In this document: in pieces, positions 24,106-36,164 of the stretch
Position numbering within the stretch: position 1 is the first letter of the stretch
Layout: the number at the start of each line of letters is the position of its first letter
DNA from: Temnopleurus reevesii
Lineage: Eukaryota > Echinodermata > Echinoidea > Temnopleuroida > Temnopleuridae
Assembly: GCA_036244855.1 (NCBI GenBank)
Contig: BQKZ01001330.1
Coordinates: 10,594 to 74,593, forward strand
Direction of reading: 5' to 3'
Length of the DNA: 64,000 bases
Position numbers and translations under genes: made by a program
The notes under the pieces: generated by a model
Told to the model about the DNA's origin: nothing
Seen by the model: only the letters and a program-made list of their open reading frames with translations
Database searches by the model: none

Positions 24106-27100
24106 TTAGTTGTCCATAATCAAACAAACCTCTTTCTCTCATCCTCCAACAACATTTGTATCCATTTTATTCCTAACTATATCAAATGGGGGTGTGGTAG
24201 GCCTTTCAAGGATAAGTAACAATTTAACAATATTTTTAATCCAGTATGCATCCTATATTTGTTTCCATGTTGGGCAAGCCTCAGGCAAACTTTTGGGGTT
24301 GTCAAGAACCTATGTGTACAGAGTACATATAAAATTTGCATATATTAGTAAACACACTTGTTTAAGAAACTGTTTACACATTCAAACCAAGATTGCAAAT
24401 TTCATTCTCCAAGTAAAAAAAAAAACATTTACTCGCTCATTATCAAATCTGAAAATGTGTTTCGAAATGTTAGTATTGTGCATCTATTCTGAATGCCATG
24501 TCAAACAAGTCCTTTTTAACACAAACCTTAATCCCACTCACTGTAATTGGTGATGGGTCAAAGTCAAATCACAATAGCAATTCAGTTATGTCCCCCTGGC
24601 TAACTTAGGTCAAAAGAGAGTTGAAAGAGAGTTGATAGGGGTACTCTAAAAGATGTATTAAGTAAGTAGGCTTAACTTAAATTCTTAATCCCAAGACAAA
24701 AGATGGTGATTTTTATATAGAGCACAGCATAAGGGGCTCTTAATCCTATTTGCAAGGAGGACAAATTGTTGGATAGAGGAAAGTGGAAGGTTTTAAAAGT
24801 GGATGGAGATGTGATGGAACTTCTATTCAACTGCTCCTTGTCAGTTTAATTGTGCTTTTCCTTCTCTTTCTTCCACTTTTTTTTATCAAAAGATGTTCTT
24901 TGATATGGTGAGATGCACTTCTTCAAACAAATAGGAAGGAAACACACATAGTCAACCATGCTGATGAAGATGGCGAACCTGATAGACTTGAAAATCTCGG
25001 TCAAGTAGAAGCAATACTTTTGCATGACATAACATTTAGCCATTTCTTAAAGACGGCAAAGTATGTTAACATGCATTAGATCATGAAAACGATGAATTAT
25101 TATCGGTTGATATACATGTTTTTGGTATGCGCTTGATTATGCCAGATGTCATGGGGAAATGCCCTAGATTCCCTTTTTTGCTTCTCGAGCATACATTATA
25201 TGGTAGTCATCAGAAGCAAAGATTTTTTTTCTTTCTTTCTTCTAAAAAGCTTCAAAACATCCAGTTTCACACTTCGCAGTTTCACAAGGTTTAAGTTTAA
25301 CGCAGACTTAAGAAATCACTTCCTTCAATTTAAGCTGGCTTTTAAGTGTATCATCTTACAGTCCAATGGTCTGACTTCATTTGACCGTTAAATGTCTCAA
25401 CGATTGGTTGTCCAGTTTAATGACCCTTTTTGCTGTATTTCAATTTTCAATCTAATACAAATAGACTGCGATGTTAATGTGATAAGGATAGCCACTCAAA
25501 TCAATTTGTTTTAACTTTTAATTAATTCCATGCATTAAATGCTTGTAACAATAATGTTTCACAAAATCTCACTGACCAGAGAGATGTTTCATAGTGTATT
25601 CTCTTTGAACTAGTGGCATATACAGTGAACCACCATTTAAAATCAGAATAGTGTTAGACCAGTGGCAGAGCATTAATTTTAAGATTGCAAATTTGACATC
25701 AATCATAGATTTCTTTCCTGAAATATGCATTTGATTAATTAAAATTGTTCAGCTATATGCATTCTAATTTCAATGCAATAAGTATTATTATATAATAAAT
25801 ATTCATGATATCTAATGAAACAAAAAAGAAAAATTATCATAAGTGAAGGCAATACCACTGTACATAATTTGTTTAACAAGAGGACTTGAAAGATAAATAT
25901 ATAATTTATCATTTTCAGACAATTTGTCATTATCCTCATGTTGCAAAATAGTGCTTTTCAATACACTTGAGAACTATCAATCTCAACAGATTTCTTAATG
26001 ACGAAGCTACTTCAACTGAATTGAAATCATTACTGAAATCAATCAAATCGTCTGTGAGATTTCACCCTGTATGGGGAACGCAGAATAGAGTAAAACCACA
26101 TTCTCAAAGCACAATAACTATGGTGTCTCTGAAAGAGAAAGGGAACAAAAAGAGTGCCATCAGTGCTCTTCAAATATTGCATAACGAGTATTATACAGAT
26201 CTGATTGTTATGCAAAGTAAGAATAGACCGAGATTCCAGAACTAAAGCCTCCCGTGGTGTAGCCTTGTGACACTTTCCTTTGCCTTGAAAGGAACATTTG
26301 AGCAGTTGATGACATAAAGGCCATTTTTAGAAAAATGTACTAGAAGATTTTAGTCCACATTGCTCAGTGTAAGAAAAAAAAATCAAAAGGGTAGTTGAGC
26401 AAATTTATGATTTTATGTGATTTTGTAAAGGTCACACATTGTTATCCAAATATAATTTTCCCCAACTTTATATAGTTATGTCTTTGTATCAATGAGCCGC
26501 AATTTCAATCAACTCCCCTTTAGACCATTTTCATACTAACTTTCATCTAGAAAATTCAATGATCCAATTCATAAGATGGCTTCATGACTTGTTATTATTT
26601 GGTAACTCTAGCATTTGGAACATGGGATATTAGACAAATCATTTCACTTTCTTATGAGCACCCTCTCAAATTCACTGAATAAGTTTGAATTGAGTCTGAT
26701 TGGGCAAGACTGGTTTCATAAGCCCCCCCCCCCCCTTCTCCCGCTTACATACAAAATTTCAAAGGGCCATGGGGACTATTCAAAGCCCACAAAATGAATC
26801 TATGCTGTGTTTGTACTACAGCTAAACACATATTGGGCTCCATCATTATTATTCAATCAACTCATTACCTGTTGTCTCCATTTCGTATTATGTTTTGCAA
26901 GGCTTCGTTTCATGAATTCTGAAGGATGTTGTCTTCTAGCTTTTTATTCCATCTACTTTTTGTAACCCTGAAAATCTGATTTAGTGTCAAATTTGTCAAA
27001 TTTTCAATGCACACTTCAAATCCAGCACCACCTTTAATTACAGTATAAATTCTGTGATTTTTATATTGGAGGAACTAGCTACCATAGAATCAGGAAAATA

Positions 27101-28829
27101 CATGATCATGGGAGGATGAAAAGGTGAATATCGGAAACCCCTTGCAGGAGTGCCTGTTAAAACATCAACTTCTGAATTCTGTAATTCCCATAGACTTTGT
27201 GCAGGGAATTCACGGTTCCAGCAGTCAATCAGTTAATAATAAACCAGTCCCACATGATATTTCTTATGCCAGCTCTAAATAATATTTTTAGTATCAATAT
27301 CTTTTTAAAAACTTAAAGCAAGTCTGCAAATTTTATAGTCTAGTCTCAAGGTGTTTTGAGATTAAGGATCAACTTATTCATTGTATACTCTACACTGTCT
27401 ATATCTATGCCAAAATTATATGTATGCAATGGAATGGTAAATAAATTGAAATCAAAATTGAACTGAACTCCAAGCATTCAGAATTGGATTTCCACACCAA
27501 AGACCTTTAGCACATCTTTCAAAAAGAGGACTTTGGTCAGCGAAAGTTATGGGATGGATGTTGTCGGATTCACATATCTTTTTAACGATGATCCTCGTGG
27601 GCAGACCTGGGTAACTTGCCATTAAGTAATGAGTTGACAAATATTGGCAAACCAGTATCAAGGCCGGTATGCATGCATGGGGAGATGAGGCTCATTAGCA
27701 CATCGGGGCGGGGTATTCGGTGCGCTTTATGGATGGGTGTTTGCTTTTATAATGAGGGGGGGAGGAGGGGAGGGGAGTGTGGAGGGGGAGGGGTGGATGG
27801 AAAGTGATATAGAGATGGAGGGATAATGGATAAAAATTAAATTCAAACTCAGGTGTCAGAAAACTACATAATGCATCAAAAGAGTAGGAAGGAGATACCG
27901 AAAGTAAAAGAGGTATGGGGAGGGGTAATGGAGAAAGAATCAAATTCTAACAGAGGTATCCAAAAACAATGATGTATCAAAAAACTAGACAGGAGATATC
28001 GGAAGTAAATAGCGGTTTATTGGAGACAAATGAAATTCAAATACTAGTAGAGAGATCAGAAAAATATGCTGTATAGAAAATGTCGAAAGCAGTATTTGCT
28101 GGAAAAGAGATAATAGACAGGGTTTCATCAATATTTTCTGAATTGTATTAAATTACACTTGTTAGAAACCTGTTGACAATCTAGATGGAAGCTGATAAAC
28201 AAAGGGGATATTTACGAAGTAGTATTTGGTAAATATTACATCAAGGGAAGAAAATAAATATGAACGCCTAAATTTGATGAACTTTGAATGAATAGAAATG
28301 TGCAAGGGCTTCTACATTACAAATTAATGGAGAATCAATAGCAAAATTGTGGCAAGATAATGATGGACAATTAGGGGAAACCTTTTTAACAACACAATAA
28401 CAGCATCATCATTACATAGTCAAGGCATGCCAGTTACAATATACCAGCCTATTTGCACAGGCTTTCGGTCTGGGCAAGTCAAATTAAAAGAGACTTAATA
28501 TTCTTTCCATCACGGCAATTTTTGTCTCTATTCATACAAACGAAGCCAAAATAGAAGGACAGAATTTAATTTCAAGCTATCAACTCCATCGAGCGACCTG
28601 TGGTGTGTTTGCACAGTTTAGAAAAGTCAATTCCTGATGACCCACGCAAACAACAGAAAAGCACTTATGAATTTTTAACCATGGCATCCATTTTGTAATT
28701 AGTTTCTGCACTTGCTTGCCATCTCTCCCATCCCCTCTCTGACTCTATTTTTTATCTTTATCTCTCATCTCTCTCTTTAACACTCTCACTACCCCCATCA
28801 GTTGTAATTAGCTGCAATTTTTTTTGTTT

Positions 28830-29110
28830 GTAGGGCTATGAGTCGATGAGAGCAATCCATTTCTAATTGATGCCAAGAAGAGTATTGATCAACCCAAACT
28901 CCAGCTGCATTGCCTCATAATTGGATGCCTGCATTTAACGGTAGCATGGATCACTTCCAAAGCGCCAATTTGCTTTTTTATTGTCGACCATTCATACTCG
29001 CGGACCATTTTTTTTTTTCATTATTATTTCGCTTTTTCTCTCCCAGGACAGACTATTGTTTGCAGAAATACGATGACAGATACGTCAATATGAGCTTGGT
29101 GTATGCATGA
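28830..29110. promoter_or_regulatory. Unique patch with homeodomain-type cores
   Basis: Contains TCTAATTGATG, CATAATTGG, GCATTTAACGG and AGCGCCAATTTG in a non-repetitive block between low-complexity stretches, about 1.5 kb downstream of the first coding exon in transcription order. Possible intronic enhancer; weak. Confidence 0.15.
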
Positions 29111-30006
29111 ATGCATGTATGCAGTCTATGCAACCTTCACAGTAATATAAATGTTGATCATGCATGTTCAATGTCTCGTTCTAAATTAAAAATCATATTA
29201 GCAGTTTCCATTAAGTAGGCTATATTCTCTTTAATCCCAGCCATTAAGATACTAGCCAACTTAACCTTTTATCATTTGTTGTGGATAGAAATTAAAAAAA
29301 AAAAAAAAAAAATCAAAATGTTGGATGAATTCAATGAAATTATTTCCCATTTTGTTGATCTTGTTTAAATTCATGTAAAAATTCAGGGAAACAGTTTACA
29401 AAATTCAAGTAAACAAGCACTGGCACATATCATAAAAACTAAAATTTGCTTGCAATTTATGTGAAATTATGTTCCTTATAAAGGTTATTACTTTATTTAT
29501 GATAGAATGTTCATAATAAAATGTTTCGATAAAATTGATGAAAAAAGGTTGGAAAGATATATCATAGCCCTCACCGTATGAGATTACAAAACTAAAGAGC
29601 TACATAAAAAGTGGGACATTTAAAATTATCTAAATACCCATGATTTAACAAAAAAAAACTCCAACAAGTATGTCATAAATGAACCATATCACAAAGTCGG
29701 TCCTTTGTAATACTGTAAAAAGCCGATATTTTGGCATACTTCTCGGCAGGTTGCTTATTTCATATTTACAAACTTAAGACAAACTTTCCTCTAATGATAC
29801 AACACAGAATAAACATTTCTGCCAGAAAATCAACGAGATATAGAAAATGAAAGATATCTTGTTGTATGTTTAAAATATCTTTCTAAATAAAATAGTTTAT
29901 TTCTAAGTTGATAGTATTATGAATGGACACAAAATGAAAGAAGCACATGGGCCCTGAGAAAAGATAGACTGAAGAGTTTGCAAAACTGCTTGAAATGTAT
30001 TCAATA

Positions 30007-30168
30007 AGACCTGGGCCCCGTAACATAAAGGTTTGCGATTAATCGCTATTTGATTTAGCGATCGATTGCAAACTTTAGTACATGACTTGCCTTAGACTTG
30101 CGATTGATATCAATCGCTATCAGATTAGCAATTAATCGCAAACCTTTCATGTTACGGGGCCCAGGTCT
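30007..30168. mobile_element. Foldback MITE, about 66-bp arms
   Basis: Opens AGACCTGGGCCCCGTAACAT and closes with the complement ATGTTACGGGGCCCAGGTCT. Arms stay paired through GTTTGCGATTAAT and beyond, making nearly the whole 162 bp a hairpin. Terminal 20 bp are identical, so the copy looks young. It lies in intron 1 about 390 bp downstream of the first coding exon. Confidence 0.85.
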
Positions 30169-30554
30169 AATGCAACATGGTGTGGCCTTCCTAGTCTAGC
30201 CCACATGGTCCATTTCCTAGCCCCACATGACCCAGACAACAAGAGCGATAAATCATGGAAAAGTCCCCTTTCGCCCCAAAGTACAGCAATTTAGACATTA
30301 TGTGTAGAAGTGAATAGCACATAGAGAAACATGCAGCATATGTCTTTATACCTGTCCTGATACAATAAATGCTTGGTTGGCCATTTTCTAAAGAAGTCTG
30401 GTCACACTACCAATTCAATTGATCCGATCTCTATACCTATTAAAGCACGATAACAAATGACTTTACGTTGCATGCATGTTGAATAGACACGAGGTAAAGA
30501 GAGCGTGAGAACGAGAAGAGAGTGTGGGTTTATATATGAGTGGTTTTTGCTTAC

Positions 30555-30745
30555 CAGTGTGCGTTTGCGAGACGTGTATCCAGCCAAAGGTAGATTGATG
30601 TGATGGGGGTTGGGGATGACTGGCACGGTGAGGGGTACGGTGACGGGTACTGTTCCGGTATGTCCTAGAGTCAAGGGGTGAGGAATCATAGACATGGGAG
30701 TCGCGCCTTGCAATGCTGCGGCACTCGCAAAGTCCATGGTGGTGT
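30555..30745 (-). CDS. First coding exon of a PTBP-like (polypyrimidine tract-binding) gene
   Basis: Seen: on the minus strand a pyrimidine-rich acceptor (TTTCTTTTTTAG) ends at 30746. The exon then opens with ACACCACC and an ATG at 30737 in near-perfect start context (CACCACCATGG). The frame runs 61 codons to a consensus donor, CTG|GTAAGC, at 30555/30554, leaving phase 0. The peptide starts MDFASAAALQGATP, continues with a Pro/Val/Thr repeat (PVTVPLTVPV) and ends in a basic patch, TSRKRTL. It joins in frame to the exon at 20676-20569, giving RKRTL-RGSDELM. Because an acceptor precedes the ATG, at least one upstream 5'UTR exon is implied. Known: vertebrate PTBPs have only about a dozen residues before the RGSDEL block, so this would be a lineage-specific extension. 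Inference: this exon belongs to the PTBP-like gene; the leader itself resembles nothing I recognise. Overlapping longer ORFs here are other-frame shadows. Confidence 0.62.
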
Positions 30746-31085
30746 CTAAAAAAGAAATGATTGCTCACAGCCTTATGACCGAGGAGTGCGATCTCAAAAG
30801 AGAGAGAGTGAGTGAGAGCTGAATTGAGACTGGGCGCTGAAGGAGAATAATAGGCCGGGGCTGGCAGCGGAGTGACGAGGGTACAGGTAGACAATAGGTG
30901 CAAACACTTCAAGGCTACCACACTCTAATCTGTCTCCAGAACACCTGCAGATTTCTATAGGCCAGAGCAGAGGATAATGTGTACGTCACTACACCAATGC
31001 TGTAACGCTTTGAGTACATACACGCTGGATGAGACGAGGGGGGGGGTGGTTAGGGATGAAAGGATTCACTCTCGATTGTCTTCAC
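30746..31085 (-). other. Possible 5'UTR intron of the PTBP-like gene
   Basis: Bounded by a candidate donor (GTGAAG at 31085) and the well-formed acceptor TTTCTTTTTTAG immediately before the coding exon. The acceptor is convincing; the donor choice is only one of several possible (GTGAGG overlaps it). No coding potential is supported here; overlapping ORFs are shadows. Confidence 0.25.
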
Positions 31086-31620
31086 CTCACTCAACCCTAT
31101 GTACACATGAATCTGTGTGCTCGCATTCACTGATGTTCCCCTAAGCCCATGGCAAACTGATAGGTCAGATGAAATCGTCCGGGAAGAGCAAATCGCCAGC
31201 CTATCACGCCGACCACATGACATGGAATCACTCTCAAGCGAAACTCCGCTCCCGTCCAAATTAATAATCCAGTTGTCCCCGCCACAAGCACAGTCCGCTG
31301 GAATGACACTCCACCACGACCAGAGAGAGGTTTTAAAAGTGAGAAATGGTGCAAACAATTAAATCAATCCCAGAGCGTCTCTCTAAGCACCTGATACATT
31401 ATGTTTACGTGTGCCCTGTTGATTTTCAGGACACTCGAAAAGAACTTGTCAGAGATAGTCCGCGGGTAACCCCGAGATGGATTTCACATAAAGCTGAGCG
31501 ACGGAGTGAAACATGCTCATCGTCCGGAACCAAACCAAGGCTTTACCACTGCTAGGCTGCTTCCCTCCTGCCCCGCTACCCGCCTGGCTGTATACACCCC
31601 GCCACCTGCTAAGCCTGGCT
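31040..31620 (-). promoter_or_regulatory. Candidate promoter/5'UTR of the PTBP-like gene
   Basis: A GC- and CpG-richer block stands out against AT-rich flanks, 300-900 bp upstream of the first coding exon. On the minus strand it has a TATA-like TTTTAAAA (31338-31331), an initiator match TCATTC with A at 31304 (34 nt downstream of the first T) and a DPE-like GGACA around +27 to +31. A possible 5'UTR donor, GAG|GTGAAG, occurs at about 31086/31085, which could splice to the acceptor at 30746. A second TATA-like GTATACA lies further upstream at about 31590. Element matches are short and could be chance; position and composition make a promoter plausible. Confidence 0.35.
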
Positions 31621-31860
31621 TCCATATTTTACATGCATTTCTCTCTTTCCCTCTTCCTCATCCACAATGCATACAAACCATTTCTAGCACAATAGAACGC
31701 TTTTGTTAAGGCAGAAACCTGTACTGAGACATGCTTTGCAACTATACAAACATATATTTTTCTTTCATTCCAAACTAGTCTTTCATTTTGCACCGTATCA
31801 ATTCATGGTGCGCTTTAGAACCCGGATTTTCCTGCCTTTATGTAATTCTATGCATTTCTA

Positions 31861-32490
31861 AGGGGAAGAAGTCTTCATTGATAATCAAAATGCAACAAGA
31901 GCTCATTTTCACAATAAATGGTATTCATGTTGCATGAATATAATGGAAAGACATGAAATTAAAACATGTACATGAAATAACTCCCCATCAAAGGGGCAGA
32001 AGTCTTCTTTATATATTAAACTGCAGCAAGAGCTCATTTTTCACGACAAATGATTGGTTTTCTGTTATTCAGGTTCCATGAATGTTATACGAAGACATTC
32101 ATGTTGCATGAAGACATGAAATTATAACCTTGAGTGAAATAACTCCCCACCAAAAAGGAGTAGTATGAAAGGGGCAGAAGTCTTCATTGAAAATTAAAAT
32201 GCAGCAAGAGCTAATTTTTCACAACAAATAATTTGTGTTGAGTGTAATTCATGCTGCAAGAAAGCTATAAATACGAAGTCATTCATGTTGCATGAAGACA
32301 TATAATTATATTCATTATGTGAAATGACTCCCCATCAAAGGAGTACTATCTAAGGGGCAGAAATGTTCTTTAAAAATTAAAATGCAGCAAGAGCTCATTT
32401 TTCACAACAAATGATGTGTGTTCTGTGTTATTCATTTTGCATGTACAAAGATAATATAGCCTGTATGTGAAATAACTCCCCATCAACAAA
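31861..32490 (+). repeat. Diverged tandem repeat, four copies
   Basis: Units begin AGGGGMAGAAGTCTTC at 31861, 31992, 32170 and 32353 (period 130-184 bp). Each includes AAATGCARCAAGAGCTCATTTT and ends near GAAATAACTCCCCATCAA. Later copies also repeat ATTCATGTTGCATGAAGACAT. No ORF. Confidence 0.85.
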
Positions 32491-33017
32491 TGAACTTGTT
32501 ACTCAATATACACTATCTACTCTCTCCAATCTCTTTTTAATTTCATCAGCTCACTGATAAAAATAGACCATTGCATTCTTGGTGACCACTTAATCTTTCC
32601 GACCTACGCTCAAATATTGAAACTGCGCTACCTGACAAACATTAGAGTTTCAGCCTGATGCTTTAACCTATATATTCTCTTATGCAAATGACAAACTCAA
32701 GATATTTTCAAAGGAAATATTTACTGAAGGTTTTATTTTTGCATGACAAGGGGTGGTGCTTTCATGCTATTATCAAACCATCTTCTTTTTTATAACCACT
32801 TTTCATCTGAAAGCCAGAGTCTACTACAGAACAAATAGGGCTTCCTTTTGAAAAGATTTGTGGCATACTGGGCCAGTGAATAGAAAAGGTAATACATTTT
32901 AAAAAGCAGCTATGCATCTAATTAAGCATGTGAAAAACATACAATGTAACAATTGTGAGGAAAAGAGTATGAAAATGAAAATGAAAATCAAACTCAGTCC
33001 CCTCGAAAGCAAGACAC

Positions 33018-33052
33018 TTTTCTTTCTTTCTTTCTTTTTTTTCTTTTTTTAT
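33018..33052 (+). repeat. TTTC microsatellite
   Basis: TTTC tetranucleotide run grading into poly-T; a short GAAAAT repeat lies just before at about 32968-32988. Confidence 0.8.
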
Positions 33053-33585
33053 AAACATATTTATGCAATGAACTACATGTATTGACGGACATAGATTTTG
33101 TTCAAGCATTTCTTAGAAGTCAATGATTGAAGATATAAGTAGAACAATTACTTCAATAAAATCTTGTCCATCTTAGACATGTATTTTTGTCGTAAAAACG
33201 GACAGACAAAAAGAGTGCTAACTTTTTTCAAATGTAAAATATGCCAATTAATCAATATTCTTCTGATTCATTATCTCAAAAGCAATTAGAAATACAATTC
33301 TCAGAAATCATGGCTAACCCTGAAAAGTGAAGTATGGAATCGTTAAAATAATCTTATCTTAGAATTGAATGTGTAACATTATTGGTGTTTAAAAGAATTC
33401 TGGGTCACCTTTCCTCCTTCAAATAATTTCTCCCTAATATCATATCATGTTTTTTTATTCAGTATTCTTAAACTACCCATTTCTGTAAGGGCATGTACAT
33501 TGTGGATGACTAAAAGACACCTGTCTGTTCTTCTCATCAATCTTATAATAGGCACAAGGGCAAGTTTATGACTAAAAACTGATCA

Positions 33586-33843
33586 CCATTCCAGTGATCT
33601 TGTGTTTAGAGTCATGGCAAGAAGCACATACATCACTGGAATAATATGGTGGATTTAGCCCGGTTCATGATTTACCCATTATAGTATGTTCAGAGTCATT
33701 GCAAAAAGCACATCACTGGAACAATGTGGTTGATCTAGACCGGTTCAAGATTTAATCATTCCAGTGATCTTACATGTGTATTCAGAGTCATTGCAAGAAA
33801 CACATATCACTGGAACAAGGTGCTGGATCCAGCCCGGTTCATG
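33586..33843 (+). repeat. Three-copy tandem repeat with internal hairpins
   Basis: Units start near 33586, 33675 and 33756. Each runs CCATTCCAGTGATCT, AGAGTCATTGCAAGAAGCACAT, ATCACTGGAACAA and CCGGTTCATGATTTA. CCAGTGAT early in the unit pairs with ATCACTGG later, so copies 1 and 3 can fold; copy 2 has lost the first half. Confidence 0.8.
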
Positions 33844-34607
33844 GTAAAGTAAAATGCATTGCAAAGAATTCAAATGGAAGATTTTAAAGCACTCGAGAGC
33901 AATTACTTCGTGTTCATGAAAACGCATACTAGGAAGTGCCTATATGTTATTAATTATATGTAATGAAAGGTAAAACCTAAAATATTACATAACCATTTCT
34001 TCGATGGGGTGAAATAGCTGTTACAAAGAAAAGGAATATTTTATTGCTTTATCATCCTCAATAAGAGCCCTAATGAAGTGTATTTGCCCAGGTCAAAATC
34101 AGCCAAAGATATGATGAAGTATCATTCTTATTATACTATTATACTACTTAACATACTGACTGATTGAAATTTCCTTGTAATGTAATATCATATTTCTACA
34201 ATACTAATTTTGCCACTCTTTCGCTCAAGATTCAAGTTCACGCAAATTTCACTTCTTTCCAGCCCTCCCTGTGAGTGTGTAAATACCCTGATCAATAAGA
34301 GACAAAAATATATAAAGTATTATTTATGTTGGCCCTATTATGGGAATATTGGCAATAAACTATTGATTTGTTTGACTGATATAGAATTATATATTCCTAT
34401 TTCTATGGCATTGATTATATTCTGCTTGTTGCCATTTTGTTTGATATTCAGGATAGAACTGAAGCGATATTGATTGTGGATCTCATTAACTGATGTAATC
34501 TAATCCAGTACTGATCAAATCTGTTGCTGATTTTAATCTTCATTATTCAATCCAATGCAATTGCATCTTTTCTCAGTTTAGAATGGGGAAGTGAATAAAG
34601 CGATTTA

Positions 34608-35010
34608 GATATCATATCAAACAGAATCGAGATCCAACTTAATTTGTAAAAAATATTGATTTTTGATTGATTGGAAAGTTCAATCATTTTAATCTACTTC
34701 ATGGCAAATTCCTAAGCTTTCAATATTGATTTAAATGAACTGTTTAAAAGGTAATTATTAAAATACATGTAAATCCATTTCATAGCAAATTCCTAACCAT
34801 TACACAATTAGGAAGCTTGATTTGTCATGTGAAGTATGATTTGTCATGTGAAATATTTATAATAACCTAACAGAATTTCTGTAATATCTATCAAACAGAT
34901 CTGGAATCCAGCTTCATTACAAAACATTATTGATTTTGTCAAATTTAAAAGGTTTAGATCAAATATCTCCATCATGGAAAATTCCTAACAATTTTGCAAT
35001 TAGGCAGCCT
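34608..35010 (+). repeat. Diverged direct repeat
   Basis: ATATCAAACAGAATCGAGATCC at about 34615 recurs as CTATCAAACAGATCTGGAATCC at about 34889. A companion GGCAAATTCCTAA occurs near 34703, 34784 and 34977. Strongly decayed. Confidence 0.55.
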
Positions 35011-35164
35011 CTACTTTCATACGAAATACTTCCAACAATCAGCCACAATTTCAATATGTTTGCTCTCAATTCTCATTCGGTGAACAGGTACACAAAAAGC
35101 TCAAGATCAAATGCAGTTCCTTTTGATTCTTATTGATTTTGACAGGTTTTCCCAGTTTTAATTT

Positions 35165-35895
35165 TCTCTAGTCTACTTCACACGAGGGTTGGTGAGGTGT
35201 GAAGCGCATGAATTCTATCGTTTGCGCTTCTCACCCCAAAACTGGAGCAAGGGGTGTTTCCCAGAGCAAAGCCCCTGTATGAAAAAAAAGTCAAAATGGT
35301 CCCATTTACACTACAGTCTGAATACTTTTTATAGCTCTGCATTTCTCACTGCAAAACTGGAGCAAGGGATATTTCTAAGCCGTAGATGACCAAGTAAAAA
35401 TGGTCCCATTTACACTAGAGTATAATTACATTCTATGGTTTGCACTTTCAACCTCCAAATTGAAGTAAGAGGTGGAGTCAAAGTAGTCACATTCGTATAA
35501 ATTTTAAATCCATTTTTTCCTTTCCGATCAACAACCTAGAACAAGATGCATTTCCAAAAGCAAAGCCCTGGATGATCAAAAAAAAGTGGCCCTGTTTACA
35601 ATGGAATCTAAATGCATTTGATCGTTTTCGCTTCTCAACCCGAAACTGGAGGGAGGTTTCCAAACCCTAGATGGAAAAGTCATGATGGTTCAAGTCACAC
35701 TGCATTTTGAATGCATTTTAAGGATTACGATTCCTTCAAACCAGAGCATGATGTGTTTGCAAAGGCCTGTACATATTAAAAGCAAAGTTTTAAATGGTCC
35801 CATTCGCACGAGAGTATGAATGCACAAGCATATATCATTGACAATTCCCAAAACTGGAGCAAGGGGTGTTTCCCAGAGCAAAACCCAGCGTTAAG
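35165..35895 (+). repeat. Diverged tandem repeat, about seven copies of 100-120 bp
   Basis: Each unit carries a version of AAACTGGAGCAAGGGGTGTT, AGCAAAGCCC, AAAATGGTCCCATTTACACT and GAATGCATTT. Copies are recognisable near 35241, 35356, 35455, 35540, 35644, 35741 and 35852. The first and last are the most alike. Confidence 0.8.
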
Positions 35896-36164
35896 GCAAA
35901 AATTGAAGTTCACGTAGACGTAATAGATTACATTCAAGTTAAAAGCCAAATTGCCTTGATGGCTCATGCACCGCTCACATGTGCATCCTTTCCCACTGAA
36001 AACATCAATGAAATATGAATAATTGATGATTTTTGTGTCATAATTGCAATTCATACAACATGCACAGAAGTAGTCATGACACAATGCCCCGTATACCTCG
36101 CTTTCACATCAGAATAAATGAAATATTTACACACGCTTCTACAAATGTACAATGCTCTTCTAAC

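Larger units (their letters stand above)
20677..30554 (-). other. Intron 1 of the PTBP-like gene
   Basis: Interval between the two supported exons on the minus strand, about 9.9 kb, with donor GTAAGC at its 5' end and acceptor CTACAG at its 3' end, phase 0. It contains a foldback MITE (30007-30168), a diverged direct duplication (23744-24105), a SINE-like relic (22745-22870), CT microsatellite DNA (22032-22055) and a GC-richer patch at about 28830-29110. No further open frame with splice sites was recognised inside it. The existence of the intron is inferred from exon pairing, not from transcript data. Confidence 0.55.

Noticed and set aside
24110..24553. 147-codon plus-strand ORF
   Set aside because: Hydrophobic/Lys-rich AT-driven sequence directly after a direct duplication, in the intron of an opposite-strand gene; no homology recognised.
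25967..26245. Lys/Ser-rich open frame of 92 codons
   Set aside because: It has coding-like composition but begins at a non-ATG codon, has no convincing splice sites and matches no family I know.
30463..30921. 152-codon minus-strand ORF overlapping the first coding exon
   Set aside because: Different frame from the exon, crosses a strong acceptor and donor, and has no family features.
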